A stretch of DNA of 64,000 nucleotides from positions 1 through 64,000 of the forward strand of contig JAPLMU010000126.1 in the NCBI GenBank assembly GCA_026386795.1. The letters are read 5' to 3'. This stretch comes from Planctomycetota bacterium (GTDB lineage Bacteria > Planctomycetota > Phycisphaerae > Phycisphaerales > SM1A02). The notes beneath the pieces were generated by a model. The model worked only from the letters and a program-made list of their open reading frames with translations. It did not search any database and was not told the DNA's origin. A program made the translations under genes and the position numbers. This document shows, piece by piece, positions 8,367 to 16,829 of the stretch (its first letter is position 1; each line of letters begins with the position of its first letter).

Positions 8367-8717
8367 ATGGGAATGAAATTTATGAGCAGTGCCCGCCAAA
8401 CACGGTCATGGCATACCGCGATCGTGCCGGCGACGGATGGATTCTCTGCGTTGGCGCCGGTCTATGCGGAATCCCTCAAGGATGTTGCACTCGCTGACCA
8501 TGACCCCACGCCGGCGGCCGCCGCGCGGTTGACCAATCGCGAAAGTCAGGTATTGGAGGCGCTGATGAAGGGCCAGTCCCTGGCAGCCATCGGTACATCC
8601 CTCAAAATCAGCCGGGCCACGGTTGCCACGCTGGCGTCGCATTGCTACAAGAAGTTCGGCGTCTCCGGCCGGCAGCAGCTTGCAGCCGTGGTCATGGGTG
8701 GGCAATCCAACAAGTGA
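8367..8717 (+). CDS. LuxR-type helix-turn-helix protein
   Basis: A 116-residue protein whose C-terminal half is a LuxR/GerE DNA-binding domain: LTNRESQVLEALMKGQSLAAI, then the HTH ISRATVATLASHCYKKFGVS and a basic tail. The N-terminal half (about 45 residues) matches no receiver domain I recognise, so this is a stand-alone regulator or the remnant of a larger one. The start is ambiguous among ATGs at 8367, 8373 and 8382; GGGA lies 9 nt before the last. A 25-bp tandem duplication lies just upstream. The target is unknown. Confidence 0.65.
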   Translation: MGMKFMSSARQTRSWHTAIVPATDGFSALAPVYAESLKDVALADHDPTPAAAARLTNRESQVLEALMKGQSLAAIGTSLKISRATVATLASHCYKKFGVSGRQQLAAVVMGGQSNK

Positions 8718-8920
8718 TCAGGAAGCCTGGCAGTCAGTTCCATGAAGGGGGGAGCGGAGCAAAAAGGGAGCTCGTTACATTCCGGATGACATGTCTTTTT
8801 TAGCAGTTTGTAACGATTTTAGGATCTGACGCGCACGGGCAGGCTTCCGCCCCGCGTATATCTCACGAGGTGTGACTGAACAGCCTGATCATCACGTCAT
8901 CCATTTCGAAGGAGCCTCGT

Positions 8921-9745
8921 ATGCGTCTTGATCGAACCCTGCTGTGTGTCGTGTGTGCTGTTGTGTCTGTAAATCCCTGCTACGCCGAGCGTCGGCACGA
9001 TGATGGCACCGGCACCCGTGATGATTCTCTTTGGTCGGAGACCGAGTCTCGCGACAGTTCGAGATCAGGAAAGTCCAAGTGCGGCATTTCCCAGAGTAAT
9101 GGGAAGATTCGTATCGACAGCAAGAAGGGCAAGGGCGGCTCCGCTGCATACGAATCGGAGTGGAAGGTCGATTGGACGGACAGCTTTGTCATGGAGTTTG
9201 AGCATGAACTCAAGAGCAGTCGCCCGAGCAAGACTTCGCAGAGCGCCACGAGTGGTATGGCTCTCGGATTTGGAACATTCGATATGGCGTCGGGCTGGAC
9301 CGATGGCGTGAACCTGGTGGTGACCCGTACCAAGACCGAGCGCACCCTGACTGCCTCTGTTCGTGTAGGTGGCGTGGTGGTGGATTCCGCTACGACGAAC
9401 CTTGCGTATGGCGCGCATGACTTCAAACTTGTCTGGACGAGTGTTGGCGGCGCTGTGTCGCTCGCCGTGCGGTTGGATGGATCCACGTCGCCGCTGTTGT
9501 CGCTGTCTGGGCTGGAAACCCGCTTTGCCGGGCATGAAGCCGAAGGCATGGGCGTATCGCTCTTCGGCACGTCTGCCGGAAACTTCAAGTTTGAAGCCAG
9601 CTTTGATGATGTCTCCTTCTCTGGCGACGACTACAACGACGATGACGACAGCGGCTTTGATGACGACGACGGATCGGATGACGCCGACGAGGACGGAGCT
9701 GACGACACCAACGAGGACGGAGATAGCGGCGACGACTCCGATTGA
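8921..9745 (+). CDS. Secreted protein with acidic aspartate-rich C-terminal tail
   Basis: A 274-residue protein with a signal peptide (MRLDRTLLCVVCAVVSVNPCYA, cleavage near 22). The middle part (about 60-235) is beta-rich and resembles a LamG/concanavalin-type sandwich in pattern (AYESEWKVDWTDSFVMEFE, LKLVW-like repeats), but I cannot assign a family. The last 40 residues are almost all D, E, G, S and N (for example DDYNDDDDSGFDDDDGSDD), suggesting calcium binding or mineral contact. The ribosome binding site GAAGGAGCC precedes the ATG at 8921. It was likely last in its transcript, given the hairpin at 9801. Confidence 0.6.
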   Translation: MRLDRTLLCVVCAVVSVNPCYAERRHDDGTGTRDDSLWSETESRDSSRSGKSKCGISQSNGKIRIDSKKGKGGSAAYESEWKVDWTDSFVMEFEHELKSSRPSKTSQSATSGMALGFGTFDMASGWTDGVNLVVTRTKTERTLTASVRVGGVVVDSATTNLAYGAHDFKLVWTSVGGAVSLAVRLDGSTSPLLSLSGLETRFAGHEAEGMGVSLFGTSAGNFKFEASFDDVSFSGDDYNDDDDSGFDDDDGSDDADEDGADDTNEDGDSGDDSD

Positions 9746-9800
9746 GGCGCAGCGCTGCTTGCCCACCTGCTTGATTGGATTCGGCTACCCTTGTCAATCT

Positions 9801-9839
9801 CCACGGTCTCGGTGTCGAAGGTCGACACCGAGACCGTGG
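9801..9839 (+). terminator. Long 18-bp perfect hairpin, terminator or attenuator
   Basis: CCACGGTCTCGGTGTCGA pairs perfectly with its downstream complement around a 3-nt AGG loop and is followed by TCTTTCC. It lies 55 nt after one gene and 22 nt before the next. It may end the upstream transcript, or act in the leader of the next gene, whose -10-like TACCCT (9786-9791) lies before it. Confidence 0.6.
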
Positions 9840-9861
9840 TCTTTCCGAAAGCATCGTCATT

Positions 9862-10524
9862 ATGAATCGCTCAGTTATCAACTCACTCATCGTGGCTAGT
9901 TTGTCTATGGCCTTTATCGCTTGTGAAGCAGCCGGTCCGAAGCGCATTGACACCGCGACCGCCAGCATGTCGGACACCAAGGACATGCTGACGCGCGGAA
10001 GTACCGAGGTCACCGGAGCATTGGCCGCCGCCGAGGCGATCGGTGTCACCCCTGACTTGAAGGCAAGTTACGAATCGTTCTCCAAGTCACTGAGCACGCT
10101 CGAGAAGACCGCAGACCAGGTTCGCGATCGTTGGGCATCGCTGACAGCCAAGGCGCAGAGTTACACCGACACATGGCAGAAGGAAGCGGATCTTCTGAAG
10201 AGTGAAGCAGCGCGTACGGCTGCTGCAACGCGCCGCGATTCGTTCACGGCCCGTATCACCGCCATCCGCACTTCGATGGGTGAAGTCAAGACCTCCTACG
10301 AAGGCTTTGTGGCTGACATGTCCGACATCCATGTGTTGCTCGCCAACGATCTCACTGCTGATGGAATCAAGTCGGTGAAGCCACTGCTTGCCAAGGCAAA
10401 GAAGGACGCAGATACCGTCCAAGCCAAGGCAACCGCAGCAACCAAGCTGCTTGAAGATGCCATCGCCAGTTCAGCAACCATGTTGCCAACGCCGCCTGCT
10501 GCTGCTCCGGCCGCTGCGAAGTAA
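9862..10524 (+). CDS. DUF2959-like coiled-coil lipoprotein
   Basis: A 220-residue protein beginning MNRSVINSLIVASLSMAFIAC, with a lipobox-type cysteine at 21. The rest is long amphipathic helix (SYESFSKSLSTLEKTADQVRDRW, EADLLKSEAARTAAATRRDSF) ending in an Ala/Pro-rich tail. The layout resembles the DUF2959 family of envelope proteins, function unknown. The ATG at 9862 was chosen because the signal peptide starts there. No clear ribosome binding site is visible. A strong terminator follows. Confidence 0.6.
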   Translation: MNRSVINSLIVASLSMAFIACEAAGPKRIDTATASMSDTKDMLTRGSTEVTGALAAAEAIGVTPDLKASYESFSKSLSTLEKTADQVRDRWASLTAKAQSYTDTWQKEADLLKSEAARTAAATRRDSFTARITAIRTSMGEVKTSYEGFVADMSDIHVLLANDLTADGIKSVKPLLAKAKKDADTVQAKATAATKLLEDAIASSATMLPTPPAAAPAAAK

Positions 10525-10555
10525 GTAAGTACTGCTTGAATGCAAAGGTGTAATA

Positions 10556-10599
10556 CGCGGCGTGACCGTGATGAACTCGTTCATCACAGTCACGCCGCG
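10556..10599. terminator. Terminator hairpin between convergent genes
   Basis: A 20-bp stem with one mismatch (CGCGGCGTGACCGTGATGAA against its complement) and a CTCG loop, followed on the plus strand by ATCTTTATT. It lies between the convergent lipoprotein and ABC permease genes and may serve both. Confidence 0.8.
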
Positions 10600-10644
10600 A
10601 TCTTTATTGATTTGCCGGCTATTTCGGACGCTGGCGCGTTGCAG

Positions 10645-13224
10645 TTAGCTCACCAATTCCCGCACGGAGCGCTTCATCAGCGCGCGCACGGCGGGCATGG
10701 CGCTGGCAATGGTCATCACTAACAGAACCGCCCAGCCGATGGCAAGCGGAGCGAGTGGCGGCTCAAAGGCAATTTCCTGCCCGCCAAGTTCTTTGTGCCA
10801 GAAGACGCCCATGCGCGCCAAATGGAGTCCAAGCGCAGTTCCGATGCCTGCACCAGCAATCGTGAGGAGCAGCACTTCGCCAAGTACCAGTCGCGCTAAG
10901 AGTCCAGGCGTTGCGCCGGTGGCGCGCAGTACGCCGTATTCAAATGTGCGGGCTCCAATATTTGCAGCAACTACATTTCCAACACCGAAGCACGCGAGTG
11001 CGAGTGCAGCGAAAGCGATAGTGCTAGTGATCATCAGGATGCGGTCGCCGATTTCGAGAATCGTCTTGCGGATTGCGCGACCGCTTGCAAATACTGCGCC
11101 GGGCACGCGGTCAGTGACGGCGTCGCCCAGCTGCGTGTCGAATTCCGGCGGTCGTGCATCATCAACATCAACCTGCAGGATGAATGCTTCGCGGCTGCCG
11201 AAACTGCGGGCCACTTCGTCAAAGTCCATGAAGACGCAACTGACAGCGTTCTCTGTGTAGACACTGCGGATGCCAAAGAACTGCACCGCTACATCGAGCC
11301 CTGCAGCCCCAACCACGCCGACGATTTCGTATTCCTTCTCAGTCTTGCCGCCGCCAAGGCGAATGTGATCGCCAGTCTTTTTCCCGCGCGCTATCAAGAA
11401 CTCCTTCGCCACCAGAATGCCCGCGCCACTCTTGAGTTTCGGCAGCGCGCTCTCTGGCGAACCTTGGATCCATTCGAGCCGATTCAGTGCCAAGAATTCC
11501 TCAGGCGGGAACCCAATACACACCACGTTTGGAGTGCCAATGCCCTCCACTCCAAACACTGTTTCGCCGATCACTTTGAGCGGTAGATAGCCAATCGGCA
11601 CGGTTCCTTGCACGCCCGGTATCGCCTTGATTCGATCTTGCTCAGCGACGGTCATACCGTTCGCTTTGAAGACAAAGCCATCAGAGATGCGCACGCGTTC
11701 ACTGATGTCGCGCACCACCGCCGTGCCGTTGGTCCACGTGCTAGTCAGGATGGAGACGCCCACCATGAGTGCACCGGCGGTGAATCCCAATCGATACGGG
11801 GCCTGCTGCACGGCGCCGGACAGCAATCCGCGCGGTACGCGAAGAGCGCGCTCGATGCCGCCGCTCAGCACCGTGGCCACCACCCAAAGCGCTGGCACCG
11901 AAAGCATGAACCATCCCGCGTGCAGCAGCGGGATCCCCAGCAATGAGTACGTCCAGAACCGCGCCGTTCCACCCGGCACAAGTAGTAGGAGCGCCACTTG
12001 CGCCCCGAGGCAAGCGAGACCCACAACGCCGAGCCACACAATGCCGGCGCGTCGCGGGGCGCGCACTCGTGGCGCCAGCGCTGCCAGTGGGCTGGTACTT
12101 GATGCTTGCCATGCGGGCCACAACGATCCGCCAATGCCGGCGATGAGGCTGCCGCCAATAGCCAGCCCAACGCCAGCCCAACTCATGAAGAATCCATCGG
12201 AAAGCCACTCGCGGAACCACCAACGGAGCAGGGCGGCCAGTGCCACCCCCAGTGGAACGCCAGCAATTCCCCCCGCGCCGCACAGCGCTGCGCCCGCCCA
12301 CACTTGGCTCATGAATACCTGTCGACGGCTTGCGCCAACGCAGCGCGCAATCGCCAATTCTTTCTGCTGCTCCGCCACGGCGGTGGTCATGCCGGTGCCC
12401 ACAATAAACGCGCAACTCATAAATGCAATCGCGCTGATGAGTACGAACCCCAGTCGCAATGCCAGCATTTGCTTGTCGAAGCCAGTGGTGTACAGCTCGC
12501 TTGGCTCAAGCGACAATGGCTCTTTGAATTCAGGCGCATGGAGCGCCACCCACGCAGGGACATCGGTGCCAGCTTTCAGTGCCACCATGACGGTGGTGAC
12601 TTGGTCGCTGCCATTGGCCTCAACGAGCGTCGAGCGATCAACCACTACATAGGGCCGCTGCAACGCCCCGAGCGCGGCGCGGTCAATGATGCCAGTCACG
12701 GTCAGTGCAATCGGGTCGCCGAAGCGTTGCACTTGCAATTGATCACCGACAGCGCACGCAAGTGCCTTGGCAGTGAGCGGATCAACAGCAATTTCGCCCG
12801 CTTGTATTGGCAGGCGCCCCACACGCATTTCCTGCATTCGAAAGCGTGCGTCAGATCCCGCTTCAAGTCCACGCGTCTGCGCTACTACGCGTCGTGGCTT
12901 GCCATCATCGTCGCGTCCACCGTCGGCGCGTATGAGTGAGAGCGAGCCGCCAAGACTTGTTGCAACCGCGTCAATCCCTGGAAGTGCGCGCACGCGCTCG
13001 GCTTCTTTGCCATCGAATGCAGCGCCGAAACGATTGACCAGCCGCGCGTCGGTGGCGCCGATCGAGCGCCGCAGGCTTGCTTCCGCATTTCCGCGCGCCG
13101 ATTCCAGTCCACAGGCAACCGCTGCTACGAGCGCGCTCGAAAGCATGACGGCAATGGCCAAGAGCGCGGTTCTACCGCGTCTCGCTGCCAAGCCCTGACG
13201 CGCGAACCACCAGGTCGCTCGCAT
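10645..13224 (-). CDS. FtsX/MacB-type ABC transporter permease
   Basis: An 859-residue inner-membrane protein. It has an N-terminal helix (RTALLAIAVMLSSALVAAVACG), a large periplasmic core, a first FtsX domain with helices near residues 260-350, further helices in the middle, a second periplasmic region and a second C-terminal FtsX domain (ITSTIAFAALALACFGVGNVVAANIGARTFEYGVLRATG). This two-FtsX layout is that of lipoprotein or peptide extruding ABC systems. The ATG at 13224 is preferred to 13242. It overlaps the end of the ATPase gene by 53 bp, an unusually long overlap. Confidence 0.85.
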   Translation of the reverse strand: MRATWWFARQGLAARRGRTALLAIAVMLSSALVAAVACGLESARGNAEASLRRSIGATDARLVNRFGAAFDGKEAERVRALPGIDAVATSLGGSLSLIRADGGRDDDGKPRRVVAQTRGLEAGSDARFRMQEMRVGRLPIQAGEIAVDPLTAKALACAVGDQLQVQRFGDPIALTVTGIIDRAALGALQRPYVVVDRSTLVEANGSDQVTTVMVALKAGTDVPAWVALHAPEFKEPLSLEPSELYTTGFDKQMLALRLGFVLISAIAFMSCAFIVGTGMTTAVAEQQKELAIARCVGASRRQVFMSQVWAGAALCGAGGIAGVPLGVALAALLRWWFREWLSDGFFMSWAGVGLAIGGSLIAGIGGSLWPAWQASSTSPLAALAPRVRAPRRAGIVWLGVVGLACLGAQVALLLLVPGGTARFWTYSLLGIPLLHAGWFMLSVPALWVVATVLSGGIERALRVPRGLLSGAVQQAPYRLGFTAGALMVGVSILTSTWTNGTAVVRDISERVRISDGFVFKANGMTVAEQDRIKAIPGVQGTVPIGYLPLKVIGETVFGVEGIGTPNVVCIGFPPEEFLALNRLEWIQGSPESALPKLKSGAGILVAKEFLIARGKKTGDHIRLGGGKTEKEYEIVGVVGAAGLDVAVQFFGIRSVYTENAVSCVFMDFDEVARSFGSREAFILQVDVDDARPPEFDTQLGDAVTDRVPGAVFASGRAIRKTILEIGDRILMITSTIAFAALALACFGVGNVVAANIGARTFEYGVLRATGATPGLLARLVLGEVLLLTIAGAGIGTALGLHLARMGVFWHKELGGQEIAFEPPLAPLAIGWAVLLVMTIASAMPAVRALMKRSVRELVS

Positions 13225-13972
13225 GCATGCCTTTCGTATCAAAGCCGCCGGCGACGATGCCGTCGCGAATCACAAACACATGTTTACAGTGCGCGGCCGC
13301 GGCGGGCTCGTGCGTCACCATCAGTACCACCATCTGTCGTTCATGCGCAAGTGCGTCCAACATCTTCCACATGCGTTCGCTGTTGGCACTATCAAGCGCG
13401 CCGGTTGGTTCATCAGCAAACAAGACTGATGGTTCAAAGAGCAACGCACGCGCAATCGCAACTCGCTGTTGCTCACCACCGGAAAGCGCTTCGGGTCGAT
13501 GCGTCGCACGGTCCGCAAGGCCAAGCGTCTCGAGTAATTCGCGAGCGCGCTTCTCGAGCGGACCGCGCGCAGCACCATCAAGGATGCCCGGAAGCATGAC
13601 GTTGTCGACAGCGTTCAGTGTGGGAAGCAGGTTGTATTGTTGAAATACCACGCCGACCCGCTTGCGGCGGTGCAGGGTGAGTTCCCGTTCGTTCATCTGA
13701 TCGATGCGCGAGCCGGCAACTTCAATTTCCCCAGAATCGGGGCGATCCAGTCCCGCTAAGAGGTACAACAGCGTGCTCTTGCCGCTTCCCGACGAGCCCA
13801 TGATTCCATAGAAGCCGGGCTCGCGGATCTCAAGATCCGCGCCGCGCAGGGCTTCCACCGCTCGCTCGCCCGTGCGATAGGTCTTGCAAACAGCGCGGGC
13901 ACGAACGAACACTGACCCTTCCGCGTTCAGGGACGGAGTTCCGATTGAATGAGTCGGGTTGCTGCTATTCAT
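13172..13972 (-). CDS. ABC transporter ATP-binding protein (LolD/MacB type)
   Basis: A 266-residue ATPase that would power the adjacent FtsX-type permease. Walker A GSSGSGKST, Q-loop FQQYN, signature LSGGEQQRVAIARAL, Walker B VLFADEPTGALD and the switch histidine VTHE are all intact. The sequence EPTGALD is typical of the MacB/LolD/FtsE branch. The start at 13972 gives a 25-residue non-conserved leader; a later start is possible. It forms a two-gene operon with the permease. The substrate cannot be told from sequence. Confidence 0.92.
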   Translation of the reverse strand: MNSSNPTHSIGTPSLNAEGSVFVRARAVCKTYRTGERAVEALRGADLEIREPGFYGIMGSSGSGKSTLLYLLAGLDRPDSGEIEVAGSRIDQMNERELTLHRRKRVGVVFQQYNLLPTLNAVDNVMLPGILDGAARGPLEKRARELLETLGLADRATHRPEALSGGEQQRVAIARALLFEPSVLFADEPTGALDSANSERMWKMLDALAHERQMVVLMVTHEPAAAAHCKHVFVIRDGIVAGGFDTKGMHASDLVVRASGLGSETR

Positions 13973-14034
13973 GTGCCATCACTCACGCGCCATGGGCTCA
14001 GAGTGATAGGCGCTGTGCAGACCCGCGTCATGGA

Positions 14035-14418
14035 TCAGTGACCGTTCTTTGTGTCGTACGTCTTTGAATCCATCAAGTCTGCCGCCTTGGAAAGGTCGCA
14101 GCCTGAGAGTCGCACGAGCCAGCCCTTTCCGTAGGGATCACTATTCAATAGCGATGGATCCTTGTGAGCAACTTCGTTGCTTGCGACGACGGTGCATGCA
14201 CAAGGAACATAAATCTCGCTGCTCGTCTTCACACTCTCTACCTCGCCAACGGTTCCGCCCGCGGTAACCGCGGTGCCGTCGGACTTCATTTCAACGAAGG
14301 TGATGTCGGTGAGCGCATCAGCAGCGTGTTGTGTGATGCCCATGGTGACCGTTCCGTCGGTCTCCTGACGGAACCATTCGTGAGTCTCGCTGAACCGGCA
14401 GTTGGTGGGGGTGGACAT
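14035..14418 (-). CDS. gcvH: Glycine cleavage system H protein
   Basis: The lipoyl carrier that shuttles the aminomethyl group between the P, T and L proteins. The 127-residue length is normal. HEWFRQETDGTVTMGITQHA matches the family, and the lipoylated lysine lies in VESVKTSSEIYVP (about residue 63). The ATG at 14418 is preceded by AGGAG at 7-nt spacing; the longer ORF start is not supported. The other gcv genes are not in the window. I found no glycine riboswitch pattern in the 121-bp divergent intergenic region. Confidence 0.95.
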   Translation of the reverse strand: MSTPTNCRFSETHEWFRQETDGTVTMGITQHAADALTDITFVEMKSDGTAVTAGGTVGEVESVKTSSEIYVPCACTVVASNEVAHKDPSLLNSDPYGKGWLVRLSGCDLSKAADLMDSKTYDTKNGH

Positions 14419-14539
14419 CAATCTTCTCCTGAATGCGGTACATCGGGGCAAATTCGCACATGCGGATCAGCCGTCGAGGCGGGAATCATAGCCGTGCGTG
14501 TAGACTCTGAGGCGCGGCTCGTCTGTCGCACCCCACCCC

Positions 14540-15364
14540 ATGCTTCTCACTATCTCTTCCCGATCCCTGCAGTATGTAAAGCGTGCAAAGCGCGCACTTG
14601 AACCGATGGAGATTCCGGAGTTCGCGGCCGAGGAACTGGGAGTAAAGGGCATTAACGCAAACACGGCGCTGCTGCGCGGCATGGTCGCTAAGGATCTTGA
14701 GCGTCTGCGCGACCGCGCCGACCGCGCCCGCTGCCCGATTCTGGTGCTCGTGGACGAGGCAGCGCTGGACTTTGGACCCGACGCAGGCCCTGCATCTATT
14801 CAGCGCATTGAGCGTCTCGGAATGGCAGCAAGCAAGCTCGGAGCGCCCGCCGTCGCGGTGGAACTCAGCGCACTCCCGGCGACCAACTTTGATGCCTACG
14901 CTGCCAACATCAAGCGTTCCTTGGTTGCGCTTGATCGATTCGATACTCATCTTCTGCTGCGCCCCGGTACTGGTCCCGCTGGGGATCCCCTGAAGATTGC
15001 GGAGCTCATCAAGAAGATCGGCGGCTTCCGGATCGGCAGCATGCCCACCTTTGCGCATGCGGCTGGCACCAGTGACCCAGAGGGAACGCTACGCAAACTC
15101 TCCCCGTACGCGCAGGCCGTTGAAGCCAGCATCAAGGGCTTTGGCAAGACCGGCAAGCATGACGCTTGGGACCTCGCCAAGATGCTTGATGCCGTGCGCA
15201 CGGTGGGCTACCAGAACACACTCTGTATCGACTACGCCGCCAAGGCTGACCCAGTCGGCAACATCGAACTTGCCCGCGATCTCTTTGCTGCTGAGATTGA
15301 TCCGGTGGACGATGAGGGCGAGGATGAGGAAGAGGCCGAGGGCGAGGCCGAGGTGGCCTCGTGA
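14540..15364 (+). CDS. Predicted TIM-barrel sugar isomerase/epimerase-like protein
   Basis: A 274-residue protein with alternating strands and helices typical of AP endonuclease-2/xylose isomerase-like barrels: PILVLVDEAALDFG, APAVAVELSALPATNFDAYAANI, DTHLLLRPGTGPAGDPLKIAELIKKIG and GYQNTLCIDYAAK. It ends in a very acidic tail (DEGEDEEEAEGEAE). I do not recognise a specific enzyme. It is the first gene of an operon whose next gene, cmk, starts with a GTG overlapping this stop (GTGA). Confidence 0.5.
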   Translation: MLLTISSRSLQYVKRAKRALEPMEIPEFAAEELGVKGINANTALLRGMVAKDLERLRDRADRARCPILVLVDEAALDFGPDAGPASIQRIERLGMAASKLGAPAVAVELSALPATNFDAYAANIKRSLVALDRFDTHLLLRPGTGPAGDPLKIAELIKKIGGFRIGSMPTFAHAAGTSDPEGTLRKLSPYAQAVEASIKGFGKTGKHDAWDLAKMLDAVRTVGYQNTLCIDYAAKADPVGNIELARDLFAAEIDPVDDEGEDEEEAEGEAEVAS

Positions 15365-16083
15365 CTGCGCCGGCAGGCGTGATCGTGACGATGGATGGCC
15401 CGGCCGGCACGGGAAAGAGCTCAGTTGCCTGGAAACTTGCACAACGCCTCGGACTTGAGGTGCTCGATACCGGCGCGATGTACCGAGCTGCTGCAGTCGT
15501 TGCGCTTGATGAAGGCGTGCCCGCCGATGACGGCGTAGCCCTCGCCGCGCGTATTGCCGAAGAAGGTCTCGCATTCGATTGGTCGTTCCGTCCGCCGCGA
15601 CTTCTGCTTGGCGGTCGTGATCTCACCGAACGTATTCGCGACGCTGATGTGAATGTTGCAGTGAGCGTTGTTGCGCGCCAGCCGGCACTGCGGGCGGCGA
15701 TGGTTGAAGCGCAACGTGCTATTGGTCGCGCGCATCCACGACTCGTAACAGAAGGTCGCGATCAAGGGTCCGTTGTGTTTCCGGATGCCATCGTTCGCTT
15801 CTATTTGGATGCGCATCCCGAAGTACGTGCGCGACGTCGTGTTGATCAAATGCGCGCGCAGGGTCGACCCGCGGATTACGAAGCAGTGTTGCGAGCCATT
15901 CAACAGCGCGACCATCTTGATGAAACGCGCGTCGATGGACCGCTCGTATGTGCGCCCGGTGCGCAACGAATCGATACGAGCGGCCTCACGCTTGATCAAG
16001 TCGTCCTAGAACTTGAGCGTCGAGCGCGGGTTGTTGTTCCGTCAGACTTTCTGGCACCGTCACGAGCGGTGCAGCCGGCATGA
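15361..16083 (+). CDS. cmk: Cytidylate kinase
   Basis: Phosphorylates CMP and dCMP in pyrimidine nucleotide salvage and synthesis. The 240-residue protein has the P-loop DGPAGTGKSSVAWKLAQ (about 11-27), the family block LDTGAMYRAAA, VNVAVSVVARQPALRAAMV, VTEGRDQGSVVFPDA and the lid-type RRVDQMRAQGR. The start is a GTG overlapping the upstream stop, and its own stop overlaps plsC in an ATGA junction. The order cmk-plsC recalls the common cmk/plsC/rpsA neighbourhood, but rpsA does not follow here. Confidence 0.95.
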   Translation: MTAPAGVIVTMDGPAGTGKSSVAWKLAQRLGLEVLDTGAMYRAAAVVALDEGVPADDGVALAARIAEEGLAFDWSFRPPRLLLGGRDLTERIRDADVNVAVSVVARQPALRAAMVEAQRAIGRAHPRLVTEGRDQGSVVFPDAIVRFYLDAHPEVRARRRVDQMRAQGRPADYEAVLRAIQQRDHLDETRVDGPLVCAPGAQRIDTSGLTLDQVVLELERRARVVVPSDFLAPSRAVQPA

Positions 16084-16829
16084 TCACGCTCTTTCAGGCG
16101 AAGCGCCGGGCTCCCGGCCGCGGCGCGGTGAGTGTTGCGTGGTTCAGCGCCTGCGCCTTCATCGTGTTCTACACATTGCGCCTGATTTGGGGATTTCGCT
16201 GCACCGGGCAAGAGCGATTGCCACGGCAGGGCGGCATTCTGGTGGTGAGCAATCATCAGAGTTTGCTTGATCCACCAGCATGCGGAAGCGCCACGCGTGA
16301 GCGTCCGTACACCATCATTGCCCGCGAGAGTTTGTTTCGATTTCGCCCGTTCGCAATGCTGATTCGTAGTTACGGCGCTGTGCCGATTGAGCGCGGCTCA
16401 GGTGATCTTGGCGCATTGCGCATGGCGATCAAGCAATTAGCCATGGGGCGCGCCGTGTTCATGTTCCCGGAAGGGACGCGCAATGACGATGGTCGTACCA
16501 AGGCATTCAAGCCCGGCATTGCGCTGCTCGCGCGGCGTGCGAAGGCAACGATTGTTCCAATGGCCATTGAGGGCGCGCACGACATTTGGCCAAAGTCGCG
16601 GCGCTGGCCGTTCTTGCGAGGCAAACTCCAGGCGGAGATCGGCGAGCCCATTCCGCCAGAGACGGTGGAACTCTGGTCCGCTGAGGGGCCGGATGTGTTC
16701 CTCGAAAATCTTCGTTCGCGCATAGAGGAATTGCGCATGCGCTGTCGCGCGAAATTGCGTGAGCGCACGCGCGGTGCATTCCCGCCACCGGGTCCAGCTG
16801 ATCGTCCTTATTGGGAAGACGACGCGTGA
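16080..16829 (+). CDS. plsC: 1-acyl-sn-glycerol-3-phosphate acyltransferase
   Basis: A membrane-associated acyltransferase that makes phosphatidic acid. The 249-residue protein has an N-terminal hydrophobic anchor (ACAFIVFYTLRLIWGF), the catalytic HX4D motif in VVSNHQSLLDPPACG (about 56-70), GAVPIER, and the substrate-binding FPEGTRNDDGRTKAFKPG (about 128-145). The ATG overlaps the cmk stop, and its stop overlaps the next ATG (TGATG). Confidence 0.93.
   Translation: MITLFQAKRRAPGRGAVSVAWFSACAFIVFYTLRLIWGFRCTGQERLPRQGGILVVSNHQSLLDPPACGSATRERPYTIIARESLFRFRPFAMLIRSYGAVPIERGSGDLGALRMAIKQLAMGRAVFMFPEGTRNDDGRTKAFKPGIALLARRAKATIVPMAIEGAHDIWPKSRRWPFLRGKLQAEIGEPIPPETVELWSAEGPDVFLENLRSRIEELRMRCRAKLRERTRGAFPPPGPADRPYWEDDA

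Noticed and set aside
8772-8816. Inverted repeat TCGTTACA / TGTAACGA with a 29-bp spacer
   Set aside because: The arms are exact but only 8 bp and far apart. It may be a regulator half-site pair, but there is no supporting context.
14419-14539. Glycine riboswitch upstream of gcvH
   Set aside because: The 121-bp divergent region lacks the tandem aptamer pattern and is too short for it along with a promoter.
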